From positions 5,642,001 to 5,706,000 of the forward strand of contig OW203771.1 of NCBI GenBank assembly GCA_934045905.1: a stretch of DNA of 64,000 nt, read 5' to 3'. The notes below the pieces were generated by a model. That model did not search any database. It worked only from the letters and a program-made list of their open reading frames with translations, and was not told the DNA's origin. Positions 1-12,702 of this stretch are shown here, in pieces (the first letter of the stretch is position 1; every line of letters starts with the position of its first letter). This DNA comes from Leuctra nigra (Eukaryota > Arthropoda > Insecta > Plecoptera > Leuctridae). Both the position numbers and the translations under genes were made by a program.

Positions 1-165
1 GGGTCTTAGAGCATTTATAGCCCCAAAATCACTTTTAACTGTTTAAGTTCTAAAAAACGCCCTGCGGGGCTTAAACTGGGGGACTTCGACCCCCAGACCT
101 CACTTCCGGATGTCGCAATCCCCCCCCCCCCCCATGATGAAAGTAGTTCCTACACGCCTGGGATG
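1..165. repeat. Dispersed repeat fragment with poly-C tract
   Basis: This stretch reappears in inverted orientation at about 45000-45180: both share a block reading AAAAAACGCCCTG/CAGGGCGTTTTTT, a block of gggg/cccc around a GGTCTGG core, and the sequence GTAGTTCCTAC beside a long homopolymer C or G run (about 121-133 here, 45031-45040 there). It lies in the intron or 3' flank of the Ig-domain gene. Class of element not recognised. Confidence 0.55.
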
Positions 166-177
166 AACCACTCTCAC

Positions 178-2282
178 CTATCTTTGAGATGCTTGTCCCG
201 ATGGCGTTGGAGACTTCGTTACACCAAACAAATCCATTCGTCTCCTCGTTGAGTTTCAACGTCATCCTGCAGAAGTGAAGTGTGTGACTCCACTGCTCAA
301 CGCGTGTCGGTGTCTGTTTGAAGCGGTGGAAGTTGCAACCCGTACTCAATGAGGTGGAGCAGGTGACAGACACTTCGGTTCCATTGGAAGCCAGCGCATC
401 GTCGGGGACAATGGCGAGGTCGGAGGCTGTTTCTGAAATAAGAACGAGTCTATATATGAGGTCGGTGTAATTGGACTTGATTTTAATTATCACCGGAAAC
501 TATTTTGTATTTTTATACCATTTATAGCTCAACTGACACAGAAAAAAGTAAACAAAAACATACCATTTTATTTGTGAACTTGATCACAGAAATAATTTGT
601 TTTCTAAATTCTTGGCTTATCGCAAATCGACGGAAAAGCGTCCAGAAAATTATTAATAATTTCGGTTTTCCCAAATTTTCGGTCCCTTTCAAGTCATTAC
701 AACTTACGTCACTATTTGTTTTTCGAAAAAAATTATTATCATCATTGATAAGATTAAATATATTGGTGACACACGAAAAAAAAATCGGTGTGTCGGTGCT
801 TCGACCGAACTGATAATGAATAACAAACTCGATTGAATCGGCTGCAGCTTCGTAAATGACTGGAGATCAGTGATACCTGCTTTGCCCAAGACATAGAGTG
901 ACGAGAAGCTGTACATCCAGTCTCTGCCAGGAACTCTGACTCGACATCCGACGACGAATCTCTCCTCGAACCCCGTCCGGACAGTCATCGACATTCCGCA
1001 CGAGCCCTGGGCCTCGTCAGTGTTGAACCTACAAGCAGATGTCACTCATCATGTCCACGGCTGGTGTGTTGGATACCTCGGTTCAACATTGAGCGCGGTC
1101 AGCGATTGGATGGGTGACCATTCAACTCTGTCTTGCCAGTTGCTGCCGTTGGGCCAGAGAGACTGGGGTGTTTGGGGGTTAGTGTGACGACCTCCCTCCA
1201 CCTGTTATCAGTCTCTCGACGGCGCGGGTTGTGGAGGCTCGTGCTGTGATTGTCACACCGTCCTTCGGATGGGACGTTAAGCCGTTGGACCCCGTGGTAT
1301 CTTTCGTCAGGAGTAGACTACATGCCGGTACCGGGTTTCCTCTCCTCCCTTCTCTATATTACATTCTCACTAGTGGAGCCTCGGCTCTGTTGAGAATATA
1401 GACTTAATAATGTCACGTCAATCCCAAGAGACTGGGTACATATGAAGGGATGTGCGTTGTGAAAGATATCCGACCGAACTGGGACTCGAACCCGGACCTC
1501 TCACTTGCCGGGCGTGTGCTCTATCAACTGAGCTACCCGTACGGACGGACGGACATTAGACACAACGCACTGATGAGGGTTAGAGATCTCCGAGGAGAAT
1601 GGAATGAAGGTAGAGAATGCTCACTACGAACTGTCATACCCCTGGTGACGATGTTGTCACCCTGTATTTTTGCACTTGCGTGCGCAACACTCTTTTAATC
1701 GACTGAATGAGTTGCTTTTCAGCTTGATTGATGTGATGTGTATACACACTTGGCACAACCATAAATCATAAATCATGTGCCTCCTGCACAATCTGTCAAA
1801 AGTGACTTACGCGGTATTGCCACTTCAACGACGGTATGTTTATTTAGGTACCTACCCGGATGTATTTAAAAGTTAGACACCAAATTTATTATTTTCTTGT
1901 ACCTACCTCCTAAAGTGTAAAAATTACCTCATATCCGAAGACATAAAATTTAAAAGTAAAACAAGAGTTGCATTTTAAACATTTTAAATATTTAAAATAT
2001 TGATTCCAATACAAAACATGTTCAGAGGGGTTACTTTTCATACGAACTGTTGTGCTGACCTCCTGACAGACACGATGTAGTTGGAGTGAGTGATGTTGAG
2101 CCACTCCTGCGTCAGTTCAGAACTGCTCAGCAGTTGCAGCTCCTCGCGGTCAAATTCGTCCCAGACATTGAACTGACATCCTTCAATAGCAGAGTCGGCG
2201 TTGCAGAATACATCGGTTATGCTGACGTTCGCCTCCATACGCTGGTGCTTTGGGTTGTGGGAGATCGTGAGTGCAGCCGCAA
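178..2282 (-). CDS. Immunoglobulin-domain cell-surface protein, partial (three exons, runs off left end)
   Basis: Three minus-strand exons join in phase: 2282-2060 (acceptor TTCAG, donor GTCAGC), 1028-877 (acceptor TTGTAG, donor GTATCA) and 432-178 (acceptor ATTTCAG, donor GTGAGA). The joins use phase 2 and then phase 1, and the outer boundaries are phase 1 as is usual for Ig exons. The last exon (85 codons) reads like one Ig domain: a VTC cysteine near its start and a VWCNEVSNAIG segment resembling the F-G strand CxxxNxxG pattern. The middle exon carries two cysteines, and the first has N-glycosylation sequons (NVS, NIT). No signal peptide or membrane segment is in the window, so the gene continues at both ends. 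Function is not recognisable beyond a probable extracellular adhesion or receptor role. The 5' edge of the first exon is the unit of the tandem array at 2171-3440, so its exact acceptor is the least certain boundary. Confidence 0.6.
1050..1440 (+). mobile_element. SINE-like element with 5S rRNA-like promoter box
   Basis: A segment near 1093-1122 reads GCGATTGGATGGGTGACC, closely resembling the conserved box C region of 5S rRNA genes (TTGGATGGGTGACC). The rest (GGATGGGACGTTAAGCCG at about 1268, then a CT-rich stretch) looks like a SINE body. 5S-derived SINEs (SINE3 type) are known in animals; assignment here is inference from this motif only. It lies in the intron between two exons of the Ig gene, immediately before a tRNA-type SINE. 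Confidence 0.45.
1441..1579 (-). mobile_element. tRNA-derived SINE, copy 1
   Basis: On the minus strand this contains a tRNA-like A box (TAGCTCAGTTGATAGAGC) and B box (GGTTCGAGTCC). The same sequence recurs at 47887-48077 and, more diverged, at 26745-26845, so this is a dispersed element and not a tRNA gene. Shared non-tRNA flanks (ATGAAGGGATGTG on one side, ACATTAGACACAAC on the other) define the family. Confidence 0.75.
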
Positions 2283-3440
2283 CTGAAGCAATGTCAACAT
2301 GAGTCCCAGATATTAAACTGACATCCTTCAATAGCTGAGTCGGCGTCGCAGAATATATCGGTTATGCTGACGTTTGCCTCCATACGTTGGTGCTTTGGGT
2401 TGTGGGAGATCGTGAGTGCAGTCGCAACTGAAGCAATGTCAACATGAGTCACAGATATTAAACTGACATCCTTCAATAGCAGAGTCCAGAAGACAAGGTT
2501 ATGCCGACGTTCGCCTCCATACGCTGGTGCTTTGGGTTGTGGGAGATCGTGAGTGCAGTCGCAACTGAAGCAATGTCAACATGAGTCACAGATATTAAAC
2601 TGACATCCTTCAATAGCTGAGTCCAGAAGACACGGTTATGCTGTCGTTTGCCTCCATACGTTGGTGCTTTGGGTTGTGGGAGATCGTGAGTGCAGTCGCA
2701 ACTGAAGCAATGTCAACATGAGTCACAGATATTAAACTGACATCCTTCAATAGCAGAGTCCAGAATACATCGGTAATGCTGACGTTCGCCTCCATACGCT
2801 GGTGCTTTGGGTTGTGGGAGATCGTGAGTACAGTCGCAACTGAAGCATGTCAACATGTCATAGATATTAAACTGACATCCTTCAATAGCTGAGTCGGCGT
2901 CGCAGAATACATCGGTTATGCTGACGTTTGCCTCCATACGTTGGTGCTTTGGGTTGTGGGAGATCGTGAGTGCAGTCGCAACTGAAGCAATGTCAACATG
3001 AGTCCCAGATATTAAACTGACATCCTTCAATAGCTGAGTCGGCGTCGCAGAATATATCGGTTATGCTGACGTTTGCCTCCATACGTTGGTGCTTTGGGTT
3101 GTGGGAGATCGTGAGTGCAGTCGCAACCGAAGCAATGTCAACATGAGTCACAGATATTAAACTGACATCCTTCAATAGCAGAGTCCAGAAGACAAGGTTA
3201 TGCCGACGTTCGCCTCCATACGCTGGTGCTTTGGGTTGTGGGAGATCGTGAGTGCACTCGCAACTGAAGCAATGTCAACATGAGTCACAGATATTAAACT
3301 GACATCCTTCAATAGCTGAGTCCAGAAGACACGGTTATGCTGTCGTTTGCCTCCATACGTTGGTGCTTTGGGTTGTGGGAGATCGTGAGTACAGTCGCAA
3401 CTGGAGCAATGTCAACATGAGTCACAGATATTACCAAGCG
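2171..3440 (-). repeat. Minisatellite of about 140 bp spanning an exon 5' edge, 9 copies
   Basis: The start of the plus-strand word AACTGACATC recurs at 2171, 2316, 2461, 2598, 2735, 2870, 3015, 3160 and 3297, giving periods of 135-145 bases, with a partial unit ending near 3440. On the minus strand each unit holds a possible splice acceptor (ATTGCTTCAG followed by TTGCG) and the first roughly 115 bases of the Ig-gene exon 2282-2060. Later copies stop short of the downstream exon part and return to the intron end. All units stay nearly identical, so the array is recent. It is described further under the findings. Confidence 0.85.
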
Positions 3441-5269
3441 AGCGGCTCCATTTCAAACTTGGCTCGAATCTCGGTCCGGCTGTTGGTGTGTGCACAAACA
3501 GTCAGAAATTAAATATTTCTAAAAATTAAATACATGGGGTTATCAAAAAGTTCTAGGACTGTATGAATTCCGCGGGAATGGAGCGTAGGAGAACGGTGCG
3601 GTTGGCAGCATTGTTTACTGTTTAGCATGACTCTACCTGAGCACAACTGTCTTTTCAGATTCTCGATAATCTTCTTTATTGTGAAGTTACAAATGTTATC
3701 GTGGAACAAGATTTTTGTGTTTGGCGAATTTTTTATAATTTGCGGAATTGATCGAAAATAATTGGTCTCTTCAGAGGGTCTCTTTAGTTTTAGGGGTTTT
3801 GGGGACGTCTCGTTTCCGGTAATGAAGTTTAAAAAAATCATTGTAATTTTGCCATTTGACAAACCAAAGCTCATTTTTTTTTCTTCGGTCAAAAGTTTGG
3901 AACACTCTTTCAGCCAATCATCTTATCTGCAACTTTGCAGTTAAAATTTTGTTGACATGGTTAGTCAGGAACTTCTTGAATGGCAAATGACGATGAAAAC
4001 GAACAATATACTTTCAAAAACAAGTTAACCGGTCAGCCTGGAACACCTGGTGGATTCCCGTTTCATGTTCTTCCGTTTTAATTGCAAAAAATATAAATAA
4101 AATAACAAGTAACTTATATTTTAAATGTTTAAAAAATAAAATCCTATATTACAATGATTCTACAAGAGGTGGAGCAACTTGATAAGTTAGTGATAATATT
4201 ATTTAGAGTGAAAAAATATTTCGACGAATTTTCCGCCCTGGTTGAATTCTTGCCGCCTAAATTTCCGTCGCCTATTTTTCCTATGTGGTTTTCGCCTATA
4301 ATTCGGTCTCCTATCTTTCCTTTCGTCTATCTATCGTCTATCTCGGTCAATTATCGGTTTTGAGAGAACTGAGAGAAAATTTGTTTGAATTTTAAAAGAT
4401 AACCGTTTGACCGATCAACTTATAAAAACTGCATTGTCATTTGGACCAATATACTAAGTGTTTTTGATCATTCAGGCAAATCTGTCAAGAATGTTTTAAA
4501 AAATATTGATTTGTTGATGTTTTACGGACACTTTATACTTGATTTGAAATATTTGTAAAATGTTATCAAAGAAGTTTCACTGCTACTTTGACATTTTAAG
4601 TTAGATTTCCTTCCCATTTCCAATATCTATTAAGTATATAACAGCAACTATCACACGCAGATTAATTCGCCTGCAGTACGAAGGTATCGCTACCGATATT
4701 CTGACCAAACTAAATATGTCATATTAAAAAAAAAAAATGTTCTGAAGAAAATATTTTCACCACATTAGGACATAGTAATTTTTCTATGCTTTTACAAACA
4801 CAAGAATAATTATAAAGACACAAAAATGCTTAAAATAGTGTGTGGCTACTTTATAGATATCAACTTCAGGGCCGAAATATAACTAAAAAATTCAAATTCT
4901 AGTAGTGACCCAAAATAATTTTGTGGCTGTCTATTATTTGTACTAATCAGTACTCTAACCATTGTCGATCAGTTATGTACAAACTGCAGTTTTCACTAAA
5001 ACATATTTCTGAATGCCATAGAGAAATTTAACTTCTATCGGATGTGATGAAAATTACGTGAAAATCGGCCAATAATAATTTAAATTAAATTATAAATTTG
5101 CTCGAAATTTACTCGAAACTATCAAAATCGACATCAGACCTTTAATTTATGGTGAAATTAAAATCCATAAAACTACAGGCTTCCAAGCCAAGAAAAACAG
5201 TCAAGTGGTCACATCTTCGGCGATCGGGGCTTCGATATCTCAAAATATCTGTTATTCTGGAATTAATAT
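3441..5269. other. AT-rich stretch, no gene seen
   Basis: No convincing exon, RNA gene or repeat with a defined end was found here on either strand. Open frames present are short and lack family features. Confidence 0.5.
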
Positions 5270-5665
5270 GATATCCCCATAAAAAACACTCCGTGTAAAA
5301 ATACCAGCCAAGTCTCTTCAACTAAAAAAAAATATGAAATCTAAAAATTCTGCACTGAAACGTAGTGATATCAAAAAATTAGCCAAGTCAAAACTTTATT
5401 TGAAAATTAAAAAATACTTGGCGCATCGTGTATATAAATAGCTTAGAAGTATAGGCTAGATATAAATACATATACTTATAGTATACCTACAATGCCCTAA
5501 AAAAACGATGCGCCAAGTATATTTTAATTTTCAAATAAAGTTTTGACTTGGCTAATTTTTTGATATCACTACGTTTCAGTGCAGAATTTTTAGATTTCAT
5601 TTTTTTTTTTTAGTTGAAGAGACTTGGCTGGTATTTTTACACGGAGTGTTTTTTATGGGGATATC
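5270..5665. repeat. Long inverted repeat (hairpin) of composite element, copy A
   Basis: Arms 5270-5430 and 5506-5665 are near-perfect inverted copies, beginning and ending with GATATCCCCAT/ATGGGGATATC. They contain ACACTCCGTGTAAA and CTTGGCGCATCG. The loop is short (about 75 bases). Related arms occur at 12703-13763 and 47189-48470 with longer loops. This is the outer part of a composite element whose other part follows at 5780-6594. Confidence 0.9.
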
Positions 5666-5779
5666 ACTTATTTTTTTAGTTTATTTACACAACTTGTAAA
5701 ACTTATTGGGGCAACAATGGATAATTCCTTAATGCCTTTAAAAAAATACGCCATTTCCGGATTAGTTACTAAGAAAAAT

Positions 5780-6594
5780 TTTGTTTGGAGCTAAATATAA
5801 ACTTAAAGTGATATGCCATGAAGAATTGCGAAAGCATCGTTCCAATAGGTCCAGCCGTTTTCGAGATATGGCATCACTTCCGGTTTTCAAAATGGCGGCT
5901 GAAAGTTCTTACACATTGTATTAATATGTATATAAATACTATTATTTCATTATAAGCCTTCTGAATATGTAGTTGGTTTTTATATAAAGGGGAAGTGAAT
6001 TTAGGCAAATTTCGCTAAACTATGACGTCATTTCCGGTTTCAGTAATTAGAAAACTTTAATTTCACTGTTGTTATTTCATATAAAGGACCGTCTGAATCG
6101 ATTGGCGCAAATTTCGTTCCGATCGGTTTAGCCGTTTTTGAGATATGACGTCACTTCCGGTTTCAAAATGGCGGCACAAAAAATTCATAAGGGCAAGGTA
6201 TCATCAGGCAGACGAGCTGTATATGTGGTGAAAATTTCGGGTCAATCAACCCAGCCGTTTAGGCTGTGGCGGAGACCGCGGAATTTATTGGAAGATGAAT
6301 CATCATCATTATTATTATTATTATCTGAAAGCCGTACAATTACACGGTTTTCACGGCCCTCTAGCTCGCAAACGGCATAACCTATTGTTCTCAAATTTGG
6401 TATATGTGGTGGGGTGGGCCATAGCTCGAAATTAAGATATTTCGCAACAATGTGAGATTTCCCAATTTTAAGATCCAGTAGGCCGAAAATGCCACTTTGA
6501 TGCTTACAGTAAAAGTGGGTTGCTCCAGCCTTTTTAAATGAGAGTGTGCGCGCGCCGTACGACTTGGCTGGCGTGGAGCGACCGCTCCACTAGA
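5780..6594 (-). mobile_element. Composite element copy A: YY1/ETS/CRE-like module segment
   Basis: In reverse orientation this carries modules such as ATGACGTCACTTCCGG next to AAAATGGCGGC (near 5871 degenerate, 6024 and 6146), separated by text such as CCGATTGGAACGAAATTT. It ends in the 16-bp palindrome TGGAGCGGTCGCTCCA at about 6578-6594. The order and content match copies at 10942-12700 and 45638-47180. Confidence 0.75.
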
Positions 6595-6595
6595 T

Positions 6596-9299
6596 GATAG
6601 CTCACATTTCTGCGTGATGAGAGACACTTTCCTATCACTCTGCCCGGAATCAGCTGAATTACCAAATTAGATCAAATGGAAATGAAACGCAACTTCCGCT
6701 CAAATTGAGTTGAGGAATAATTATGTTAAGGTGGGCATTCACATCGCATTTTGGTGGACCTTTTTTAATGCTTCTGTGCCGGGAGAACGGTTGACAGGAG
6801 CACTCTAATTTTTTTTTCTCATGCTTATAACAGATTTGAGTTGTTGCTGGACATTTTGTTTTTTAAATTTTTGAACTGGAAAAGCGCATGAAAATTTTTG
6901 AAACTTTTCATTTTTTTGTCAACTTCAGGCTATCACAACTCACGTAATTATTGTTATATCGTAAAAGTAAAATGTCCAGCAACAATGTGCATATATTGGT
7001 AACACATGCTGAAAATTTGAAATTAATCGGTCAATCGGCTTGCTGCTCAAACGGGAATTAAAAATGTACTAAAACCTTCAAATGATAATTTTCCAGCTCA
7101 TTTTCTAGTCCACATTTGCAGCGAATATTTCCCCTCCTTCTTGTCACGTACAAGACATTAATTTAACTGTCAACGCAGCGATAACACGACTCGAGAGTCG
7201 AGAGCGGATCAGTTTCACCCTGTGGGTAGAATTACGTCATTCATTGTGTTGATAAACACATGTGCTCTGCATCTTTCACTAACTCAAGGGAATAAATTTA
7301 CTCGATGTGTCAATGCGAAGTCAATGCCCAATTAGAATTGCATTAAATATATTCAATAATTATCAAAAATGAAATAAAATGAAATACAAATTATGGAATA
7401 CCTACCCAAAAAATATTTGAACAGTAATTAGCTTGCGCAACATGATTTGGAAATGTATTATTATATTCAGTTAGCTGGAGACACTTTATTGTTTCTATTG
7501 TGCCGATTGCAATGAATGTGGATGCTGTATACATTGATGAAATGCACTGAATTTGCACCGATTGTTACATCTAAGGAGATGATTGCTAAAGAGCTCGACC
7601 GATTAGGCANNNNNNNNNNNNNNNNNNNNNNNNNNNNNNNNNNNNNNNNNNNNNNNNNNNNNNNNNNNNNNNNNNNNNNNNNNNNNNNNNNNNNNNNNNN
7701 NNNNNNNNNNNNNNNNNNNNNNNNNNNNNNNNNNNNNNNNNNNNNNNNNNNNNNNNNNNNNNNNNNNNNNNNNNNNNNNNNNNNNNNNNNNNNNNNNNNN
7801 NNNNNNNNNGCGTGTGTTTTAAATAATCAATTGAACAGCATAAGGAGGCCGTGACTATCAAAACAATTGCACAAAATTGCGTAAAATGTGGTGGACGAAA
7901 ATGAAGAATGCATTGACAGCACAGGCGAGTTGGAGATGTTTCGTGATGTGTAATTGATATGAGAAGAATCGTGGTGAAAAATAAGGAAGAATTAGGATGT
8001 AGAATTACAGGTATGTGTTTAATATCTTTGTATTGTCCAGTTGAACACAGGCTGACAATCTGTCTTTGGTCGATGTTTCTTCGTAATTCACAGAGCCTTT
8101 TCAAGAAAGTAAAGCATTTTCATTATTAAAGTGTCATATGAAACATTAGAGCGATCTTTTGTGAACACTTACGACACAAACCGCATTATTGTAGTCAACA
8201 CCACTATAAAGATATTTGTACTGAAAGGTAACCCCTTTCTTTACTGAGACGTAAAATGGCGTACACCGTGGGCTTGCAGGCTAGTCAGATCAAACCTTGG
8301 CATCAAACTGGTCACGTGGGGATGAGTCGCCTTAAAGCGTTTTCCTCAATTAAAATAGTGTAAGTTTGATGCGAAATGGTGCTATGAGAATTTTTGAATG
8401 TACGATATAGGTAAGTAATATGTATATTATTTATTTATTTCAAAATCTCATCTTGCAGATGATGTTATGAAATGTTAGGTACCTACTACCATTATAATTT
8501 TTCAGTACACTTGACTTGCCTTGCTTTACTTATTTATTTCAAAAAACTCACCTTGCCTAACGAAAAAAAACATGCAAATCCCCACGAATACTCTTAGAGT
8601 CATAGTCATGCTTGCAATATACTTATAAATAATCAGTCGAATCCCAAATTACATAAACGAAAGATACACAAAACACTTTTTACTTATACAGGTTATCAAA
8701 ATACTCACCTTGCAGTGACGAAAAAAAGATGCAAATCTTTATGAATAATTTTATCTTTAGAGTCATAGTTACTTGTATTATACTACTAAATCGGTTGCCT
8801 CTCAAAATATAACTGTTTTTCTTCACATGCAGATCAAAGTCAATATATTGAAACGTTCACCTACTCCGAGAACGACCGAGAAACTGACAGAGATTGCAAT
8901 GGTTCTAGTTTGTCTCTCTCATACACTGATAGTCTCACATCCAGTCTTATCACTTGCAACTCTTCAGGAAGTTTAGAACATCCGTTGAGGCAGCCCCACG
9001 TGACTTTTAGCACTTATCACCAAATATATCATGTGTCTTTAATTCTCTACATCCGATCAAAAATATGGTTACCTAAGAGAATCGTTCATGTTGAGTCATC
9101 CAAGACGAATTATGAACGAAATTCACTGCATACTTACTGGAGCTTTTCAGTCAATATTAGTTGATTTTGCACTGATTTATTAATAAAAAATAAAAAACAT
9201 CTCGTGTATCAATACGCATGTGAAAACTGTCAAAACCTAGTGCTTGTATTTTAAATATTACATTCATAATAGTGGATATAATTAATATCTCAACATTTC
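6596..9299. other. No gene seen; includes 200-N assembly gap at 7610-7809
   Basis: Bases 7610-7809 are N. The flanks are AT-rich with no recognisable exon. Open frames crossing the gap have no meaning because they read through N. Confidence 0.7.
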
Positions 9300-9307
9300 G
9301 TTGGAAC

Positions 9308-9592
9308 CAGTGGCGGCTATTACAGTGTGCAAGGTGTGACAATTGCACACCTGATCATCCAAGAAAATTATTTAAAAGTGCTCCCTAATCCAGGAAGTAG
9401 GAAGTTAAATATTTTGTCTAATCATTTTGCTCTCCAAAAGACGTAAAAATGCATCAATTTCAAACTAAAGATACAAAAAAATCCGGGGTTATGCGCCCCG
9501 GCCCCGCATCTGCTGGGGGCTCTCCTCTTAGAGTACTTTCTTCTACGTCCTTCTATGTAATTGAACACCTAAAAGCCAAATAGCCGCCACTG
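9308..9592. mobile_element. hAT-like MITE
   Basis: Inverted ends CAGTGGCGGCTA and TAGCCGCCACTG bound a 285-bp non-coding element. The flanking octamers GTTGGAAC (9300-9307) and GTTGGAAA (9593-9600) match at seven of eight positions. An 8-bp target duplication with CAG-type ends is typical of the hAT superfamily. Confidence 0.8.
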
Positions 9593-9916
9593 GTTGGAAA
9601 GTTGAAGAAAGAGCGCATGTTTTGCCGGCAACATTGTGTCAGGTTTGTGATGCATATGTGCCCTTTTATTATAGTAAAATTTGCTGTTCTTGCTGCTAGT
9701 AGGATTTCCTTCAACTTCAGGTCTTGATGTGAGAAAATTAAGGTGCACAAATCATCATAACTTTTATTTTTGCAGTACGTATCTGCGAAGATTAGTTCAA
9801 ACAGATGAGTCCTAACTTATCTGATGAGGGAAAAGACGGGCTACCTGAACCCTTCCAAGTGAAAATGTGAAGCATTTTGGTTGAAAAGTTCACGTGATAA
9901 TATGCTTTGGTCTTAA

Positions 9917-10300
9917 GACGGCTGGGTAGTGAGTTTGACCTTGACGAGTTTTTTAATCGATTTTTATCAATATCTTTTTCCAGTGTAATTGTTAACAAAA
10001 TAGGGCTATGGACGTGAATTCAGAACAGTTCAATGAAAATAATTTCATAGTTAGGAATAAGTTATTAGTTTTATTTTGTCCAACAGGTGTTTAGAACCCT
10101 AAATTTTAGTAATTTTCGGGTTCTAAACACCTGTTGGACACAATAAAACTAATATCTTATTCCAAACTATGAAATATTTTTCATTGAACTGTTCTGAATT
10201 CACGTCCATAGCCCTATTTTGTTAACAATTACACTGGAAAAAGATATTGATAAAAATCGATTAAAAAACTCGTCAATGCCACGCTCACTACCAAGCCCTC
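9917..10300. mobile_element. piggyBac-like MITE with long inverted repeats, copy 1
   Basis: The element is bounded by TTAA on both sides (9913-9916 and 10301-10304). Its ends are GACGGCTGGGTAGTGAG and the inverse of GAGGGCTTGGTAGTGAG. Nearly the whole length is an imperfect hairpin centred near 10110. A TTAA target is the hallmark of piggyBac transposons, so this is probably a non-autonomous relative; no transposase is present. A second copy is at 41850-42208. Confidence 0.75.
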
Positions 10301-10941
10301 TTAACACTCTTTGCAACGCGTTGATTAGCGAGCATTTTTGCTGCATGCGAAGTAATATCTGTACCTCAGAGGTAGAAGGCTCGATGTCCATTTTCTGTGA
10401 CTTTGCGGTGCACATCGGAATGATGTATCAAGCTCTACAAATAGCCATTTGACTGAACACTCAAATTGACTGTCTGTATTGTTTGTTAAATTTAAGTATT
10501 CTCTTACACTATGACTTATGTCACCATTACAATTATGATTTGATGAACCAGAAATACAGGATTAACAATCTTTGCAAACGTTTTGCTATGGATATTCAGA
10601 TGGTTGGTTGTTACTTCAGTTTTAAATTATTTTTAAGGTGATGAGAAGGATGGATATCATCTAATTTTTACCTAGATTATGACAAATTTTTGATAATTTA
10701 TTGGCAACGTTTATTAACAACGTTTCGAGTATAATTTTATACTCTTCTTCAGGTATCAATTGTACAAAATACTTCTATCAAACTAACAAAAAGACAATCA
10801 GATATACCTGATGGCAGGAGATACACACAAAAAGTAACCAGATTCAAAAATTATAAATGTACTACATAATAAGCGATGTCAAAACAGACGTTCTCTTAAG
10901 AGAATATCGATAAATTTGGCTGTAAAAATTTAAATTTGTAT

Positions 10942-11238
10942 CTAGTGGAGCGGTCGCTCCACCCAGCTAAGTCGTACTATACACTCACAGTCACTCAACA
11001 TACCGTAAATGACTAATAAACTGAGGAGCAGACTAAACACTTTTACTGTAAGCAACAACATGGCATTTTCGGCCTACTGGATCTCAAAATTGAAAAATCT
11101 CACATTGTTGCGAAATATCTTAATTTCGAGCTATGGCCCACCCCACCCCATATACCAAATTTGGGAACAACAGGTTATGCCTTTTGCGAGCTAGAGGGCC
11201 GTGAAAACAGTGAAATTACACCCCTTTTAAAAGCTATC

Positions 11239-11276
<38 letters not shown>

Positions 11277-12700
11277 CAGATTCAGATATCAGGAAACGTT
11301 GCTATCACCGCCACAGCCTAAACGGCTGAACCGATCAACCTGAAACTTTTACCACATGTGCACTTTTGGCGTCTGATGATACCTTGCCTCTTGTGATTTT
11401 TTGTGCCGCCATTTTTAAACCGGAAGTGACGTCATATCTCAAAAACGTCTAGGCCGATTAGAACGAAATTAGCGCCATTCGATTTAGATGGTTATCTATA
11501 TGTTAGTATCAATGAAAAAAAAAAAATCTTATTTTCTTAACCGGAAGTGACGTCATAAATACGCAATATTTAACTTATTTCAACAAATTATACTTAAAAT
11601 ACATACATAATTAACTTACATAGTAACATAGACAATATAATTTATAAATTCAAGGTTGCAGTGTTCTCGGCCGCCATTCCTGAAACCGGAAGTGACGTCA
11701 TATATCTTAAACGCCTGTACCGATTCCAACTGAACTAGCTCCTGCGTATTCATTCTGCTATTTATTTAAAAAATCAATTGCGAAAAATGAATAAACAAAT
11801 TAACGGTACCGGAAATGGCGGCAGGAACCACTAAATGAAACCGGAAGTGACGTCATATATTACAAAGGGCATGACCGATTAAACGGAAATAAAGGGATTA
11901 TGAATTCAGATGGTCGTTCATGAAGTATCAACTAGATAAAACACGATTGTTTTCTTATTACCTTTACCGGAAATAACGTCATAAATATGCTAAATTACGT
12001 CATAAATATGCTAAATGACACTAAATTCACCACTTTATACTTTTAAATAGATATTAGTAAACGTACATTGTAAATAATTATAAATTCAAGGTTGCAGTGT
12101 TCTCGGCCGTTATTTTCAAAACCGGAAGTGACGTCATGTATCGAAAACGGTTGTACTGATTGCAACCAAATTATGTAAATATGTAGGACATATGATTATT
12201 GATTATGAATTCAAGACGACATTATTTTCGGCCGCCATTTTTAAAACCGGAAGTGACGTCATATATCGAAAACAGCTTTACCGATTGCAACTAAATTATG
12301 TAAATATGTAGGACATATGATTATTGATTATGAATTCAAGACGACATTATTTTCGGCCGCCATTTTTAAAACCGGAAGTGACGTCATATATCGAAAACGG
12401 CTGTACCAATTGCAACCAAGTTTTGGAAATGTGTAGGACTAATAATTATGAATTCAAGACGACATTATTTTCGGCCGCCATTTCAAAACCGGAAGTGACG
12501 TCATATAATATCGAAAACGGATGGACCGATTGTAACGAAACCTAAGCTATATTCTTCTTGGATAATCATTTTAATCTTTTACCAAACGCAACTTTTCTTA
12601 GTACCTATCCAAATCGGTTGAGGCGTATTTTTTTAAAGAAATTAGTCCTTGCTCGGACATGTGCTACAAGCAGTATGAATAAACTAACAAAAGAAGTGAT
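10942..12700 (+). mobile_element. Composite element copy B: array of YY1/ETS/CRE-like modules
   Basis: The copy starts at the palindrome TGGAGCGGTCGCTCCA (about 10945). It contains eight exact CCGGAAGTGACGTCAT words, at about 11420, 11541, 11686, 11841, 12122, 12247, 12372 and 12489, plus a degenerate one near 11966. Most are preceded by GCCGCCATTTTTAAAA. From about 12080 to 12520 the modules form a tandem repeat of about 125 bases. A GAT microsatellite lies at 11238-11274. The long hairpin at 12703-13763 follows directly. No protein-coding capacity is seen. Confidence 0.8.
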
Positions 12701-12702
12701 AT

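Noticed and set aside
1477..1545. tRNA gene candidate (minus strand)
   Set aside because: It recurs with shared non-tRNA flanks at 47.9 and 26.8 kb, so it is a SINE head and not a tRNA gene.
2086..3175. CRISPR-like array or coding repeats in the 140-bp array
   Set aside because: The units are long, contiguous, without spacers, and match an exon edge of a eukaryotic gene.
7516..8104. Two frames of 112 and 172 codons
   Set aside because: Both cross the 200-N gap and are made mostly of undefined residues.
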